A stretch of DNA of 8,593 nucleotides from an uncultured Campylobacter sp. (GTDB lineage: Bacteria; Campylobacterota; Campylobacteria; Campylobacterales; Campylobacteraceae). Below, piece by piece: positions 1 through 6,646 of this stretch. Position numbers and translations under genes: made by a program. Within the stretch, counting starts at the first letter, position 1, and each line of letters begins with the position of its first letter. Location of the stretch: contig CASFHJ010000149.1 in assembly GCA_949294425.1 (NCBI GenBank), forward strand, positions 1 through 8,593, written 5' to 3'. The notes below the pieces were generated by a model that was not told the DNA's origin, searched no databases, and saw nothing but the letters and a program-made list of their open reading frames with translations.

Positions 1-392
1 TTGTAACAGAGGTAAAAAGACAAGGAACCAATGACATTAGAAAAAAAGAAGGTAAAAGTAAGCAGGCTACCGGCAATGCAATAGAAAGGCTTGGAAAGAA
101 TTTAACAGGTATAAAAGCTATGTTGAATCACGAAAAGATAACGCCTTTTGTACGTTTTGGTTGGGGTTGTGATTTTGCTGAAAGTGAAAAAACTGTCCTT
201 GCAAAAATAAATGTTCTTAACGAATTTTATTATTTAAATAAAACATATATCTTTAAAACTGATGGTAATAGCAATTTTAATTATTTTTCTCCGGTTAGTA
301 TGTATTTTAGAGAGGATAAATGGAGGGTTTATGAAATGTTTGATATTATGAAAGAAATAGCTGAAACTTCTCTAAGATATTATATTTTCTAG
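1..392 (+). CDS. EcoRI-family type II restriction endonuclease, C-terminal part (5' end outside window)
   Basis: The reading frame is open from the window edge (first whole codon at 3) to TAG at 390-392, leaving 129 visible residues. An ATG at 120 is internal, because the homology begins well before it. At visible residues 3-5 is E-V-K, matching Glu111/Lys113 of the EcoRI PD-(D/E)xK active site (EAKHQG in EcoRI, EVKRQG here). Residues 24-29 read GNAIER and are followed by KN, the segment that reads the AATT core in EcoRI. The end (MFDIM from residue 112, then TSLR) matches the EcoRI C-terminus (MFEIM...TSLR). The first catalytic Asp would lie upstream of the window. The distance from the catalytic Lys to the stop is about 40 residues shorter than in EcoRI. 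The position arrived at by eye for EcoRI Arg200 and Arg203 holds Glu74 and Tyr77, so the outer base of the site may differ from GAATTC. The gene presumably cleaves unmodified DNA and is paired with the methyltransferase that follows. The family assignment is firm; the exact specificity is inference. Confidence 0.88.
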   Translation, partial: VTEVKRQGTNDIRKKEGKSKQATGNAIERLGKNLTGIKAMLNHEKITPFVRFGWGCDFAESEKTVLAKINVLNEFYYLNKTYIFKTDGNSNFNYFSPVSMYFREDKWRVYEMFDIMKEIAETSLRYYIF

Positions 393-400
393 GTTAAGAT

Positions 401-1492
401 ATGCAAGAAGATCCACTTTTTTTAAAAGAGCAAATCATAACCTACCTAGGTAATAAAAGGGCTTTGCTGGGTTTTTTAGAACAGGGCTTTAATATAGCTA
501 AAAAAGAGCTTAAAAAAGATAAATTTAGCTTTTGTGATGTATTTAGTGGCTCTGGTATAGTAAGCCGTTTTGCAAAGGCTTACTCAAGTTATATCATGGC
601 AAATGATTTGGAGTATTACTCAAAACTTATAAATTTATGCTACTTAGCAAATTTAAAAGAAAAAGAGCTACAAGAATTGCAAGAGCTACACAAAACCTTG
701 CTTTCAAAGCTAAGTCTTGAAAAGGGCTTTATAACAGAGCTTTACTCTGCTAAAGATGAAGAATTTATAAGGAAAGATGATAGACTTTTTTATACTAAAA
801 GAAATGCCATGTATTTAGACTCCATGAGAAGACTTATAAATAGTAAAATTCCAAAGCGTTTGCAACATTTTTTCATAGCACCCTTGATATATGAAGCAAG
901 TGTGCATTCAAATACAAGTGGAGTTTTTAAGGGTTTTTATAAAGATAAAAACGGCTTTGGAAAGTTTGGCGGCACAGCACAAAATGCCTTAAGTCGCATA
1001 AAGGGAGATATAGAGTTAAAAATGCCTATTTTTTCAAAATTTACCTGCGAATTTAAAGTTTTTCAAAAAGATGCAAATGACTTAGCAAAAGAGCTTGATA
1101 GCTTTGATTTAGCTTACTTGGATCCACCTTATAACCAACACCCTTATGCTTCAAATTATTTTATGTTAAATTTAATAGCAAAATATCAAAGACCAGATGA
1201 AATTTCAAAGGTAAGCGGCATACCAAAAGAATGGAATAGAAGTGATTTCAATAAGGCTAATAAGGCTAAAGATGCACTTTTAGACCTTATTTCTAATCTA
1301 AAGGCAAAGATTATCTTACTTTCTTACAACTGCGAGGGTTTTGTGAAAAAAGAGAGTTTTTTAAAAGACTTAGAAAAATTTGGTAGATGTGAAATTTTAG
1401 AGCAAAGATACCCAACCTTTCGTGGCTCAAGAAATTTAAGATCTCGTCCTAAGCATATACAAGAACAACTTTACATATTGCGTAAAAAATAG
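401..1492 (+). CDS. Type II N6-adenine DNA methyltransferase, alpha/D12 class, CtsM-like
   Basis: This 363-residue protein should transfer a methyl group from S-adenosylmethionine to adenine N6 in a short DNA site. The motif order is X, I, long spacer, IV: YLGNK at residues 15-19, the SAM-binding DVFSGSG at 46-52, about 190 residues holding the target-recognition domain, then catalytic DPPY at 241-244 followed by NQHPYASNYF. That order defines the alpha (Dam/D12) class. The segment HSNTSGVFKGFY and a C-terminal FRGSRNLRSRP block look conserved and intact. The start is 8 bases after the nuclease stop, with a weak AGG overlapping that stop, so translation is probably coupled. From memory, C. 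jejuni has a related orphan enzyme, CtsM (Cj0208 type), that methylates RAATTY and marks DNA as acceptable for natural transformation. Here an AATT-type nuclease sits directly upstream, so this copy is probably a protective R-M methylase. Class is certain; target site is inferred from the neighbour and from CtsM. Confidence 0.9.
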   Translation: MQEDPLFLKEQIITYLGNKRALLGFLEQGFNIAKKELKKDKFSFCDVFSGSGIVSRFAKAYSSYIMANDLEYYSKLINLCYLANLKEKELQELQELHKTLLSKLSLEKGFITELYSAKDEEFIRKDDRLFYTKRNAMYLDSMRRLINSKIPKRLQHFFIAPLIYEASVHSNTSGVFKGFYKDKNGFGKFGGTAQNALSRIKGDIELKMPIFSKFTCEFKVFQKDANDLAKELDSFDLAYLDPPYNQHPYASNYFMLNLIAKYQRPDEISKVSGIPKEWNRSDFNKANKAKDALLDLISNLKAKIILLSYNCEGFVKKESFLKDLEKFGRCEILEQRYPTFRGSRNLRSRPKHIQEQLYILRKK

Positions 1493-1512
1493 CTCAGGAC
1501 AAAGCTTACATT

Positions 1513-2244
1513 CTAAGCCTCGCAATAAAAACTAATACTAGCGATTTTTTCTATATCTTTTTCATCTGTTACAGGTATGTTTGGTATCTCTGCTTTCATC
1601 ATCACAGCTCTTGGCTGAGTTTGCCTGTTTGTGAAATTTATTGATTTTATATAGCATTTAGTGTCAAGATTTTTAGAATAATCCTTACTTAGTTGTCTTG
1701 CTTGTAATAAAATTCTATTTATACTCTCTTTTTCAGCCTTTCTTAGCATTTCATTTGAAATTCTAGCATTTAAAGATGGGACACTCATCTCAAAAAGCCC
1801 GTTTAAAGAGGCTATGTTACTCATATCGCTTAGTAATTTTTGGTATTTTTCTATCTCATCTGCTTTTATTTCACAGCTAAAAAAAGCACTGAGATTATAG
1901 CCCTTTTGAATCTTTTTTCCTTGCTCGTAGTAAAAATTAGGCTCTAAATTATAAGATCCACCTGTGCAGATTTTATCCTTTGAAGCTAGGTCTAATATAG
2001 CATTAAAGCTTCTTGCTATACTTTCTTTTTCCTCTTTGCTTAGCCTTGTTTTATTTGCAAGACTAGCACTTTGAAAAAAACGCGGAGTGCTTGTAAATAC
2101 ATCTGGTAAGATCTTAGTGCTATCGTATAAATTTTGACTAAAGCTAAAACCCTTATCCTTTATATAAAAATTTGAAAAAAGCAGAGTCATTATAAATACA
2201 AGCATAACGCAAGAAAAAGCTATGAATAGATTTAAAATTCTCAT
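1513..2244 (-). CDS. Membrane-anchored SIMPL-domain (DUF541-like) periplasmic protein
   Basis: This 243-residue protein has one hydrophobic segment at about residues 5-27 after a two-residue cytoplasmic start, which suggests a signal anchor with the rest in the periplasm. The body fits the SIMPL/DUF541 pattern: a beta segment with CTGGSYNLEPNFYY (93-106), then YNLSAFFSCEI (116-126), a helix with KYQKLLSDMSNIASLNGL, and a charged helix RKAEKESINRILLQARQLSKDYS (168-190) ending in a strand. The role of this family is poorly defined, and I do not assign a function. Cysteines at 93, 124, 197 and 241 all lie outside the membrane and could form disulfides (inference). The gene overlaps the end of kgtP by four bases (ATGA, 2241-2244) and has its own strong ribosome site, so the two are co-translated. 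Its TAG stop faces the methyltransferase stop across 20 bases with no convincing terminator. Confidence 0.75.
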   Translation of the reverse strand: MRILNLFIAFSCVMLVFIMTLLFSNFYIKDKGFSFSQNLYDSTKILPDVFTSTPRFFQSASLANKTRLSKEEKESIARSFNAILDLASKDKICTGGSYNLEPNFYYEQGKKIQKGYNLSAFFSCEIKADEIEKYQKLLSDMSNIASLNGLFEMSVPSLNARISNEMLRKAEKESINRILLQARQLSKDYSKNLDTKCYIKSINFTNRQTQPRAVMMKAEIPNIPVTDEKDIEKIASISFYCEA

Positions 2245-3500
2245 TCAAGCTCTCCTTTTTTTGGTAAAACTATGCTTACAATTAAAACTACAAACATCAT
2301 AAGAGCTATGTATATAAAAAAGCCATTTTCAAAACCATTTTTTTTAAATTGCAAGGCTACCCAAGGTGCAGATCCTCCAAAAATAGCGTTTGGTATGGCA
2401 TAACCAAAGCCAGTGCCTAAGGCTCTTATGTGTTCTGGGAAGAGTTTTGCTTTAAAAATTCCAGCCACAGAGGTATAAAAGCTAAGTATGACAAAAAGTG
2501 CTAATATAGCTAAAAATGCGTAGTATGGATTTGATGCTATTTTTAAAGCCATGAAAAGAGGATAGATAAAAAGTAGGGCTAAAATAGCAAAGATTAGCAA
2601 GAAATTCCTATGTCCTAGCTTATCTCCTAGTGCGCCAAAGATTGGTTGTAGTATCATTAGTATGAAAAGTGCTACTAACATGATATTGTTTGATAAAGAA
2701 GAATCAATACCAGCCGTATTTATCATAAAGGTTTTTGTATAAGTTGTGATGGTATAAAAGGCTAAAGAACCACCTGCTGTTATACCAAGCACTAGTAAAA
2801 ATTGTCTCCAAGATGTGCTAAAAAGTGCTTTTAAAGTGCCTCTGTCTTCGTGCTTATGAAGCTCTTTTGCACTTTCACTCATAATGGCTCTTATAAAAAG
2901 TGAACCAAGCGCTAAAACCCCTCCAAGCACAAAAAGAATTCTCCACGCATACTCTCTCATTTCTTGCTCTGTGAAAAATAAAAGCATTACAGATATACTT
3001 GCCACAGCTAAAAGCTGACCTCCTATTAAGGTAACGTATTGAAAAGAGGAGTAAAAGCCTCTTTTGCCCTCTGTGGCTAACTCGCTTAGATAGGTTGCTG
3101 CTATGCCGTATTCTCCCCCTACGCTAAGTCCTTGTATAAGCCTTGCTAAAAGTAGTAGTAAAACCGCAAGATCTCCTATGCTATCTTTGCTAGGAATAGC
3201 TGCTATCATGAAAGAACCTATAGCCATAAGCACTACAGAAATAACCATGGAGCTTTTGCGTCCTATCTTATCTGCCAAAGAACCAAAAAGCCAAGAACCA
3301 ATAGGTCTCATCAAAAAGCCAAGGGCAAAAATTCCAAAGGCTGAAATTTGTTGTATGGTTGCATCATCTGAGCTTGAAAATTGTTTTGCAAAATAAACAG
3401 CTGTAAAAGCGTATATATAGAAATCAAACCATTCCACTAAATTTCCACTACTTGCAGCTATTATGGAGCGAATTCTCTTTGACTTTGAAAGTTCTTGCAT
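2241..3500 (-). CDS. kgtP: 2-oxoglutarate/H+ symporter of the MFS metabolite:H+ symporter family
   Basis: This 419-residue inner-membrane permease has about 12 hydrophobic segments and is close in length to E. coli KgtP (432). It should import 2-oxoglutarate (or a close dicarboxylate) with protons. Diagnostic segments closely match E. coli KgtP: SSGNLVEWFDFY at 17-28, the MFS motif A loop GSLADKIGRKSS at 73-84, ARLIQGLSVGGEYG at 119-132, SSFQYVTLIGGQLLA at 151-165, the second loop GALGDKLGHR at 289-298, and NAIFGGSA near the C-terminus. The Arg and Asp residues of both loops are kept and no truncation is seen. AAGG lies seven bases before the ATG (3508-3511, minus strand). It is the first gene of a two-gene operon with the SIMPL protein and is divergent from the chemoreceptor gene. 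Uptake of a TCA acid fits the asaccharolytic habit of Campylobacter. The exact substrate is inferred from the family. Confidence 0.9.
   Translation of the reverse strand: MQELSKSKRIRSIIAASSGNLVEWFDFYIYAFTAVYFAKQFSSSDDATIQQISAFGIFALGFLMRPIGSWLFGSLADKIGRKSSMVISVVLMAIGSFMIAAIPSKDSIGDLAVLLLLLARLIQGLSVGGEYGIAATYLSELATEGKRGFYSSFQYVTLIGGQLLAVASISVMLLFFTEQEMREYAWRILFVLGGVLALGSLFIRAIMSESAKELHKHEDRGTLKALFSTSWRQFLLVLGITAGGSLAFYTITTYTKTFMINTAGIDSSLSNNIMLVALFILMILQPIFGALGDKLGHRNFLLIFAILALLFIYPLFMALKIASNPYYAFLAILALFVILSFYTSVAGIFKAKLFPEHIRALGTGFGYAIPNAIFGGSAPWVALQFKKNGFENGFFIYIALMMFVVLIVSIVLPKKGELE
2250..2256 (-). promoter_or_regulatory. Ribosome binding site fixing the SIMPL gene start
   Basis: On the minus strand AGGAGAG lies five bases before the ATG at 2244-2242, inside the last codons of kgtP. 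It supports this start and shows that the overlapping gene is translated in its own right rather than by read-through alone. Confidence 0.75.
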
Positions 3501-3564
3501 TTTTTAGCCTTTTTTATTTTTATCTTAGCCAAAAAAAACAAATTTACAAAGCTAAAAAGGTATA

Positions 3565-3570
3565 TTTATA
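3565..3570 (-). promoter_or_regulatory. Candidate -10 box for the kgtP operon
   Basis: Reading the minus strand, TATAAA (complement of TTTATA at 3565-3570) lies about 65 bases before the kgtP ATG. The region is so AT-rich that other boxes fit almost as well, and no -35 or TG extension is evident. It is a guess from composition and position. Confidence 0.28.
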
Positions 3571-3601
3571 ATTATTAAAAGTTATTAAAATTAAAAAAAA
3601 A
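3571..3601 (+). repeat. Phased A-tract / short direct repeat in the divergent intergenic region
   Basis: TTATTAAAA occurs at 3572-3580 and again at 3582-3590, ten bases apart, followed by a run of nine A at 3593-3601. A-tracts spaced by one helical turn usually bend DNA, and they sit upstream of the chemoreceptor -10 box where Campylobacter promoters often show periodic AT stretches instead of a -35 box. It could also bind a repressor or simply reflect composition. Confidence 0.45.
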
Positions 3602-3632
3602 TTACAAATAAATTTTTTATTTAGTTACTCTG

Positions 3633-3641
3633 TGTTATAAT
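3633..3641 (+). promoter_or_regulatory. Extended -10 promoter for the chemoreceptor gene
   Basis: TGT-TATAAT is a consensus sigma-70 extended -10 box 59 bases before the ATG at 3701, with a T-run (3613-3618) where a -35 would lie. A purine-rich AGGAG at 3691-3695 is five bases from the start codon. The promoter suggests housekeeping-sigma transcription rather than flagellar sigma control. Confidence 0.7.
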
Positions 3642-3700
3642 CAAAATTTAATATCATTTTTTGCTATTAGGATTTTAGTAGTATTTTTAGAGGAGAGTAA

Positions 3701-5800
3701 ATGTTTTCAAAGTTAAATATAGGCGCAAAAGCTATCATAAGTATAGTTCTTGTGGTTTTGGTGTGTATGGGTGTGATGTCTTATTTCATACTTAGCAAGG
3801 TAACAACAGAGCAACAAAAATCAGCTATAGATTTATTAAATTCTGTGTCAAGAGATATTGAAGGAAGAGTTTCTGGATATTTTAATGAAATGTATGCTAC
3901 CATAGCTTCATCTCAGGCTGATATACAAAGAAATATCAATAATCCTTCTGATTTTAATCAAAGATCGCTGATAAGTTCAGCTACTGCTATGCTTGATTCT
4001 TCTAATTTAGCCTTAGCTGCCTTTGTCTATTTAAAAGAAGGCGCTTATAGGGGTGATGCTATACTTGATTCTAGAAATAGACTTCCTAATGGAGACTTTT
4101 TTCTACTTATAAGTGATTCTGATACAACCAAGGCTGGAGGTATAGAAATCTTACAAGCAGATGAGAAGTTATTAGCAGAAATAACTAGTTTGCAAGATGT
4201 TATGTCTACTGGTAGCGTTAGTGCAGGAGATCCAGCTTACATAAACATAGGAGGCTCTCAAATTTTAGAATCTGGCATAAGCTTTCCTATAAAAAACCAA
4301 CAAGGCAGAGTAATAGGGGTTGTGGGTATGCTAATAGATTTAGAGCTTATGAAGAAATTTATCCTAGATCCTGAATTATCAGTATTTAAAGGGGATTATA
4401 GGGTTTTAATCTCTCACAATCTAAAAATGGCTGTGCATCCAAATAGCGAAACCTTAACCAAGGGGCTTCTTGAAACAAATAATCACGAGCTTACTAGAAA
4501 GATTGCAGAACATATTAAAAATAAACAAGATGGAACTTATGATTATGAGTCCTTACAGGGCTTTAAGGCAAAGATGGCTATAAGCACCTTTGAAGTAGGG
4601 CATAATACCGGAGTTTACTGGACTTCTGGGGTTTTGGCTCCTATTGATTCTGTAAATGCCGTTATAAATGATATACAAATGACTATTATCATATCCATAG
4701 TTGTTTCTTTAATAGTTATAATTGTATTCATATCTCTTTATATGAGAAGAAATATTTCTTTAAGACTTAATAATGTTTTAACTCATTTACAAGACTTCTT
4801 TAAGTATTTAAACTATGAAACTAATAGATGTCCTCCGGATCTAAAGCCTACTGCTGATGATGAACTTGGCAAAATGGCTACTGAGATAAATAAGAGCATA
4901 AGACTTACTCAAACAGGGCTAGACAAAGATGCAGCTGCAGTAAAACAAAGTGTTGATGTTGTGAAAAAGATAGAGGGCGGCGATCTAACAGCTAGGATAA
5001 CTGAAGTGCCTTATAATCCAAAACTTGAGGAGCTAAGAAAGGTTTTAAACCAAATGCTTCAAACAATGCAAGATAAGATAGGATCTAATGTCAACGAGAT
5101 AGAAAGAGTATTTAATTCTTATACTAGACTTGATTTTACCACTAATGTAGAAAATGCACAGGGGCGTGTTGAGCTTGTTACAAACACACTTGGAGATGAG
5201 ATAAGAAAGATGTTAAATACCTCCGCTTCATTTGCCAGTGAGCTTTCATCAAAGCTTGATAACCTAAGCGAACTTATGCAAAAACTAACTGATGGTTCTA
5301 ATATGCAAGCAAATTCACTAGAACAAAGTGCGGCTGCTATAGAGGAGATAACTTCTTCTATGCATAATGTATCAGATAGAACAACTCAGGTTATACAACA
5401 AACAGATGAGATAAAATCAGTTATAACCATCATAAAAGATATAGCAGATCAAACAAACCTACTAGCTCTTAATGCAGCCATAGAAGCTGCACGTGCAGGA
5501 GAGCATGGCAGAGGCTTTGCTGTGGTTGCTGATGAGGTGAGACAACTTGCTGAAAAAACTAGTAAATCCTTAACAGAGATAGAAAGCTCATCAAATTTAC
5601 TTGTTCAAAGTATAAATGATATGGCAGCTTCTATAAAAGAGCAAACAGAGGGAATTTCACAAATAAATGAGGCTATAAATCAACTTGAATCAGTTACTAG
5701 GGAAAATGTTGGTATAGCTAATAACACTAATGACGTTACAAAAACTGTAAATGAAATGGCAAATGATTTGATGGAAGATGTAAATAAAAAGAAATTCTAA
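3701..5800 (+). CDS. Methyl-accepting chemotaxis receptor (Tlp type) with dCache sensor domain
   Basis: This 699-residue receptor senses a small molecule in the periplasm and controls CheA through CheW/CheV. A first membrane segment lies at about residues 9-30 and a second at 329-347. Between them is a double-Cache sensor; [12 protein letters not shown], then DYRVLISHN (232-240) and the AVHPN segment around His246, are typical of it. After the membrane come a HAMP with DELG at 387-390, a second HAMP-like unit around GGDLT (426-430) and a possible third around LDFTT (477-481), then the signalling coiled coil. The hairpin tip is intact: [15 protein letters not shown] from 583, [14 protein letters not shown] to 612. 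The protein ends NKKKF. Length and plan resemble group A Tlps of C. jejuni such as Tlp1 (about 700 residues), but the ligand pocket diverges fast, so neither ligand nor orthology is assigned. The gene has its own promoter and terminator, so it is probably monocistronic. Confidence 0.93.
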   Translation: MFSKLNIGAKAIISIVLVVLVCMGVMSYFILSKVTTEQQKSAIDLLNSVSRDIEGRVSGYFNEMYATIASSQADIQRNINNPSDFNQRSLISSATAMLDSSNLALAAFVYLKEGAYRGDAILDSRNRLPNGDFFLLISDSDTTKAGGIEILQADEKLLAEITSLQDVMSTGSVSAGDPAYINIGGSQILESGISFPIKNQQGRVIGVVGMLIDLELMKKFILDPELSVFKGDYRVLISHNLKMAVHPNSETLTKGLLETNNHELTRKIAEHIKNKQDGTYDYESLQGFKAKMAISTFEVGHNTGVYWTSGVLAPIDSVNAVINDIQMTIIISIVVSLIVIIVFISLYMRRNISLRLNNVLTHLQDFFKYLNYETNRCPPDLKPTADDELGKMATEINKSIRLTQTGLDKDAAAVKQSVDVVKKIEGGDLTARITEVPYNPKLEELRKVLNQMLQTMQDKIGSNVNEIERVFNSYTRLDFTTNVENAQGRVELVTNTLGDEIRKMLNTSASFASELSSKLDNLSELMQKLTDGSNMQANSLEQSAAAIEEITSSMHNVSDRTTQVIQQTDEIKSVITIIKDIADQTNLLALNAAIEAARAGEHGRGFAVVADEVRQLAEKTSKSLTEIESSSNLLVQSINDMAASIKEQTEGISQINEAINQLESVTRENVGIANNTNDVTKTVNEMANDLMEDVNKKKF

Positions 5801-5831
5801 ATCTTTTAAATCAGTTTTAAAAGCTATTTTT

Positions 5832-5859
5832 AGAGGCTAAGCTTACTTAGCCTCTTTTT
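5832..5859 (+). terminator. Rho-independent terminator of the chemoreceptor gene
   Basis: AGAGGCTAAG (5832-5841), loop CTTA, and CTTAGCCTCT (5846-5855) form a perfect 10-bp stem followed by a run of T to 5859. It lies 31 bases past the stop codon. A weaker all-A/T hairpin (CTTTTAAA...TTTAAAAG, about 5803-5823) precedes it. Since the T-run is only on the plus side, it acts for the upstream gene. Confidence 0.9.
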
Positions 5860-5939
5860 AATTTTCACAAAATATCCTAAATTTATACACAAGATATATT
5901 TTAAACTCTTTTTATCTTTGCAAAAATCATTTTTGTAAG

Positions 5940-5945
5940 TATAAT
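5940..5945 (+). promoter_or_regulatory. -10 box for the isochorismatase-family gene
   Basis: TATAAT lies 19 bases before the ATG at 5965, so the leader should be very short, about 10-13 bases. AAGGA at 5954-5958 is six bases before the start and would lie at or near the RNA 5' end. The terminator upstream means that this gene needs its own promoter, and this is the best box. Confidence 0.6.
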
Positions 5946-5964
5946 ATAACAAAAAGGATTTCCC

Positions 5965-6558
5965 ATGCAAAAAAAAGCCTTGTTTGAAGCAAGTGAGTGC
6001 TTGCTACTTTGTATAGATATACAAGAAAAACTCTTTTCAGTAATGCAAAATAAGGGTCAGCTCTTAAAAAATTCAAATACCTTGCTTGAAGCAAGTAGGC
6101 TCTTTAATATAAAAAGTATAGTTACAGAGCAGTATCCAAAAGGTCTAGGACCCACTCACAGCGAGATAGAATTTCAAAAGATAGATAAATTTGAGGATTT
6201 TAAAAAAGATGATGATAGGATTCAATGCCTTTGTCTTGAAAAAATTTCTTTTTCTGTTTTTAATGATGAAAATATAGCAGATATTATAAAGAAAAGCTCT
6301 TGTAAAAAGATAATAATGTTTGGTATAGAAAGCCATGTTTGTATGTTACAAAGCTTGGTGCAGGGTTTAGAGCTTGGATATGAGGTTTATGCTGTAGAGG
6401 ACGCCATGAGTTCAAGATCCATACAAAATCACGAAAATGCCTTAAAATTTCTTAGACAAATAGGGGTTAAGGTTATAAATGTAGAAAGCTTTTTATTTGG
6501 TCTTTTGATAGAGGCTAAGGGAAGCACGTTTAAAAGCATATCAGCTCTTGTAAAATGA
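5965..6558 (+). CDS. Cysteine hydrolase of the isochorismatase superfamily (YcaC/nicotinamidase-like)
   Basis: This 197-residue cytosolic enzyme carries the superfamily triad: Asp18 in LLCIDIQEKL, Lys93 in LEKISFSVF, and Cys126 in GIESHVCMLQS. The preceding I-E after the Gly is the usual cis-peptide site. EQYPKGLG near residues 55-62 matches the YcaC-like subgroup that carries an active-site Q-Y-P-like segment. Members hydrolyse amide or ether bonds in varied small molecules, such as nicotinamide, isochorismate or carbamoyl compounds; the substrate here cannot be told. I see no aspartate/histidine metal cluster of classical nicotinamidases, so a PncA role is unlikely. The gene stands alone between a terminator and the dapB promoter. 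Eight A (5969-5976) follow the start codon, a possible slippage site. The family call is strong and the function is unknown. Confidence 0.85.
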   Translation: MQKKALFEASECLLLCIDIQEKLFSVMQNKGQLLKNSNTLLEASRLFNIKSIVTEQYPKGLGPTHSEIEFQKIDKFEDFKKDDDRIQCLCLEKISFSVFNDENIADIIKKSSCKKIIMFGIESHVCMLQSLVQGLELGYEVYAVEDAMSSRSIQNHENALKFLRQIGVKVINVESFLFGLLIEAKGSTFKSISALVK

Positions 6559-6607
6559 GCTTAAATTTGCAAGGGATAAGCTTTATACATTAAATTTTAA
6601 CAATAAA

Positions 6608-6616
6608 TGTTATAAT
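6608..6616 (+). promoter_or_regulatory. Extended -10 promoter for the dapB-purF operon
   Basis: TGT-TATAAT, identical to the chemoreceptor box, ends 30 bases before the dapB ATG at 6647. RNA should start near 6623, giving a leader of about 24 bases. AAGGA at 6637-6641 is five bases from the start codon. No riboswitch fits in such a short leader. Confidence 0.72.
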
Positions 6617-6620
6617 CTCA

Positions 6621-6636
6621 CTTTTTTATAAAAAAG
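6621..6636 (+). repeat. Perfect 16-bp palindrome in the dapB leader
   Basis: CTTTTTTATAAAAAAG equals its own reverse complement. It lies at the predicted start of transcription and touches the ribosome site. It could be an operator half-site pair or a weak RNA hairpin, but runs of T followed by A arise easily in such AT-rich DNA. Confidence 0.5.
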
Positions 6637-6646
6637 AAGGATTATT

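Noticed and set aside
120..392. Separate 90-residue small protein starting at ATG 120
   Set aside because: The same frame is open back to the window edge, and the upstream residues (EVK, GNAIER) match EcoRI, so this is the tail of a larger gene.
1504..1518. Hairpin GCTTA-CATTC-TAAGC between the convergent methylase and SIMPL genes
   Set aside because: The stem is only five base pairs, with no T-run on either side, so it is not a convincing bidirectional terminator.
3103..3396. 97-codon plus-strand frame
   Set aside because: It lies antisense within kgtP, has low-complexity composition, and no ribosome site or family match.
3593..3601. Poly-A tract as a phase-variation switch
   Set aside because: It is outside coding sequence and far from promoter spacing. 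Campylobacter switching normally uses poly-G/C tracts, and none of useful length is present in the window.
6145..6336. 63-codon minus-strand frame
   Set aside because: It is antisense to the isochorismatase-family gene and rich in Phe/Ile/Lys as expected from complementing AT-rich coding DNA.
6617..6646. Lysine riboswitch or purine riboswitch ahead of dapB-purF
   Set aside because: The leader is only about 24 bases, too short for either aptamer.
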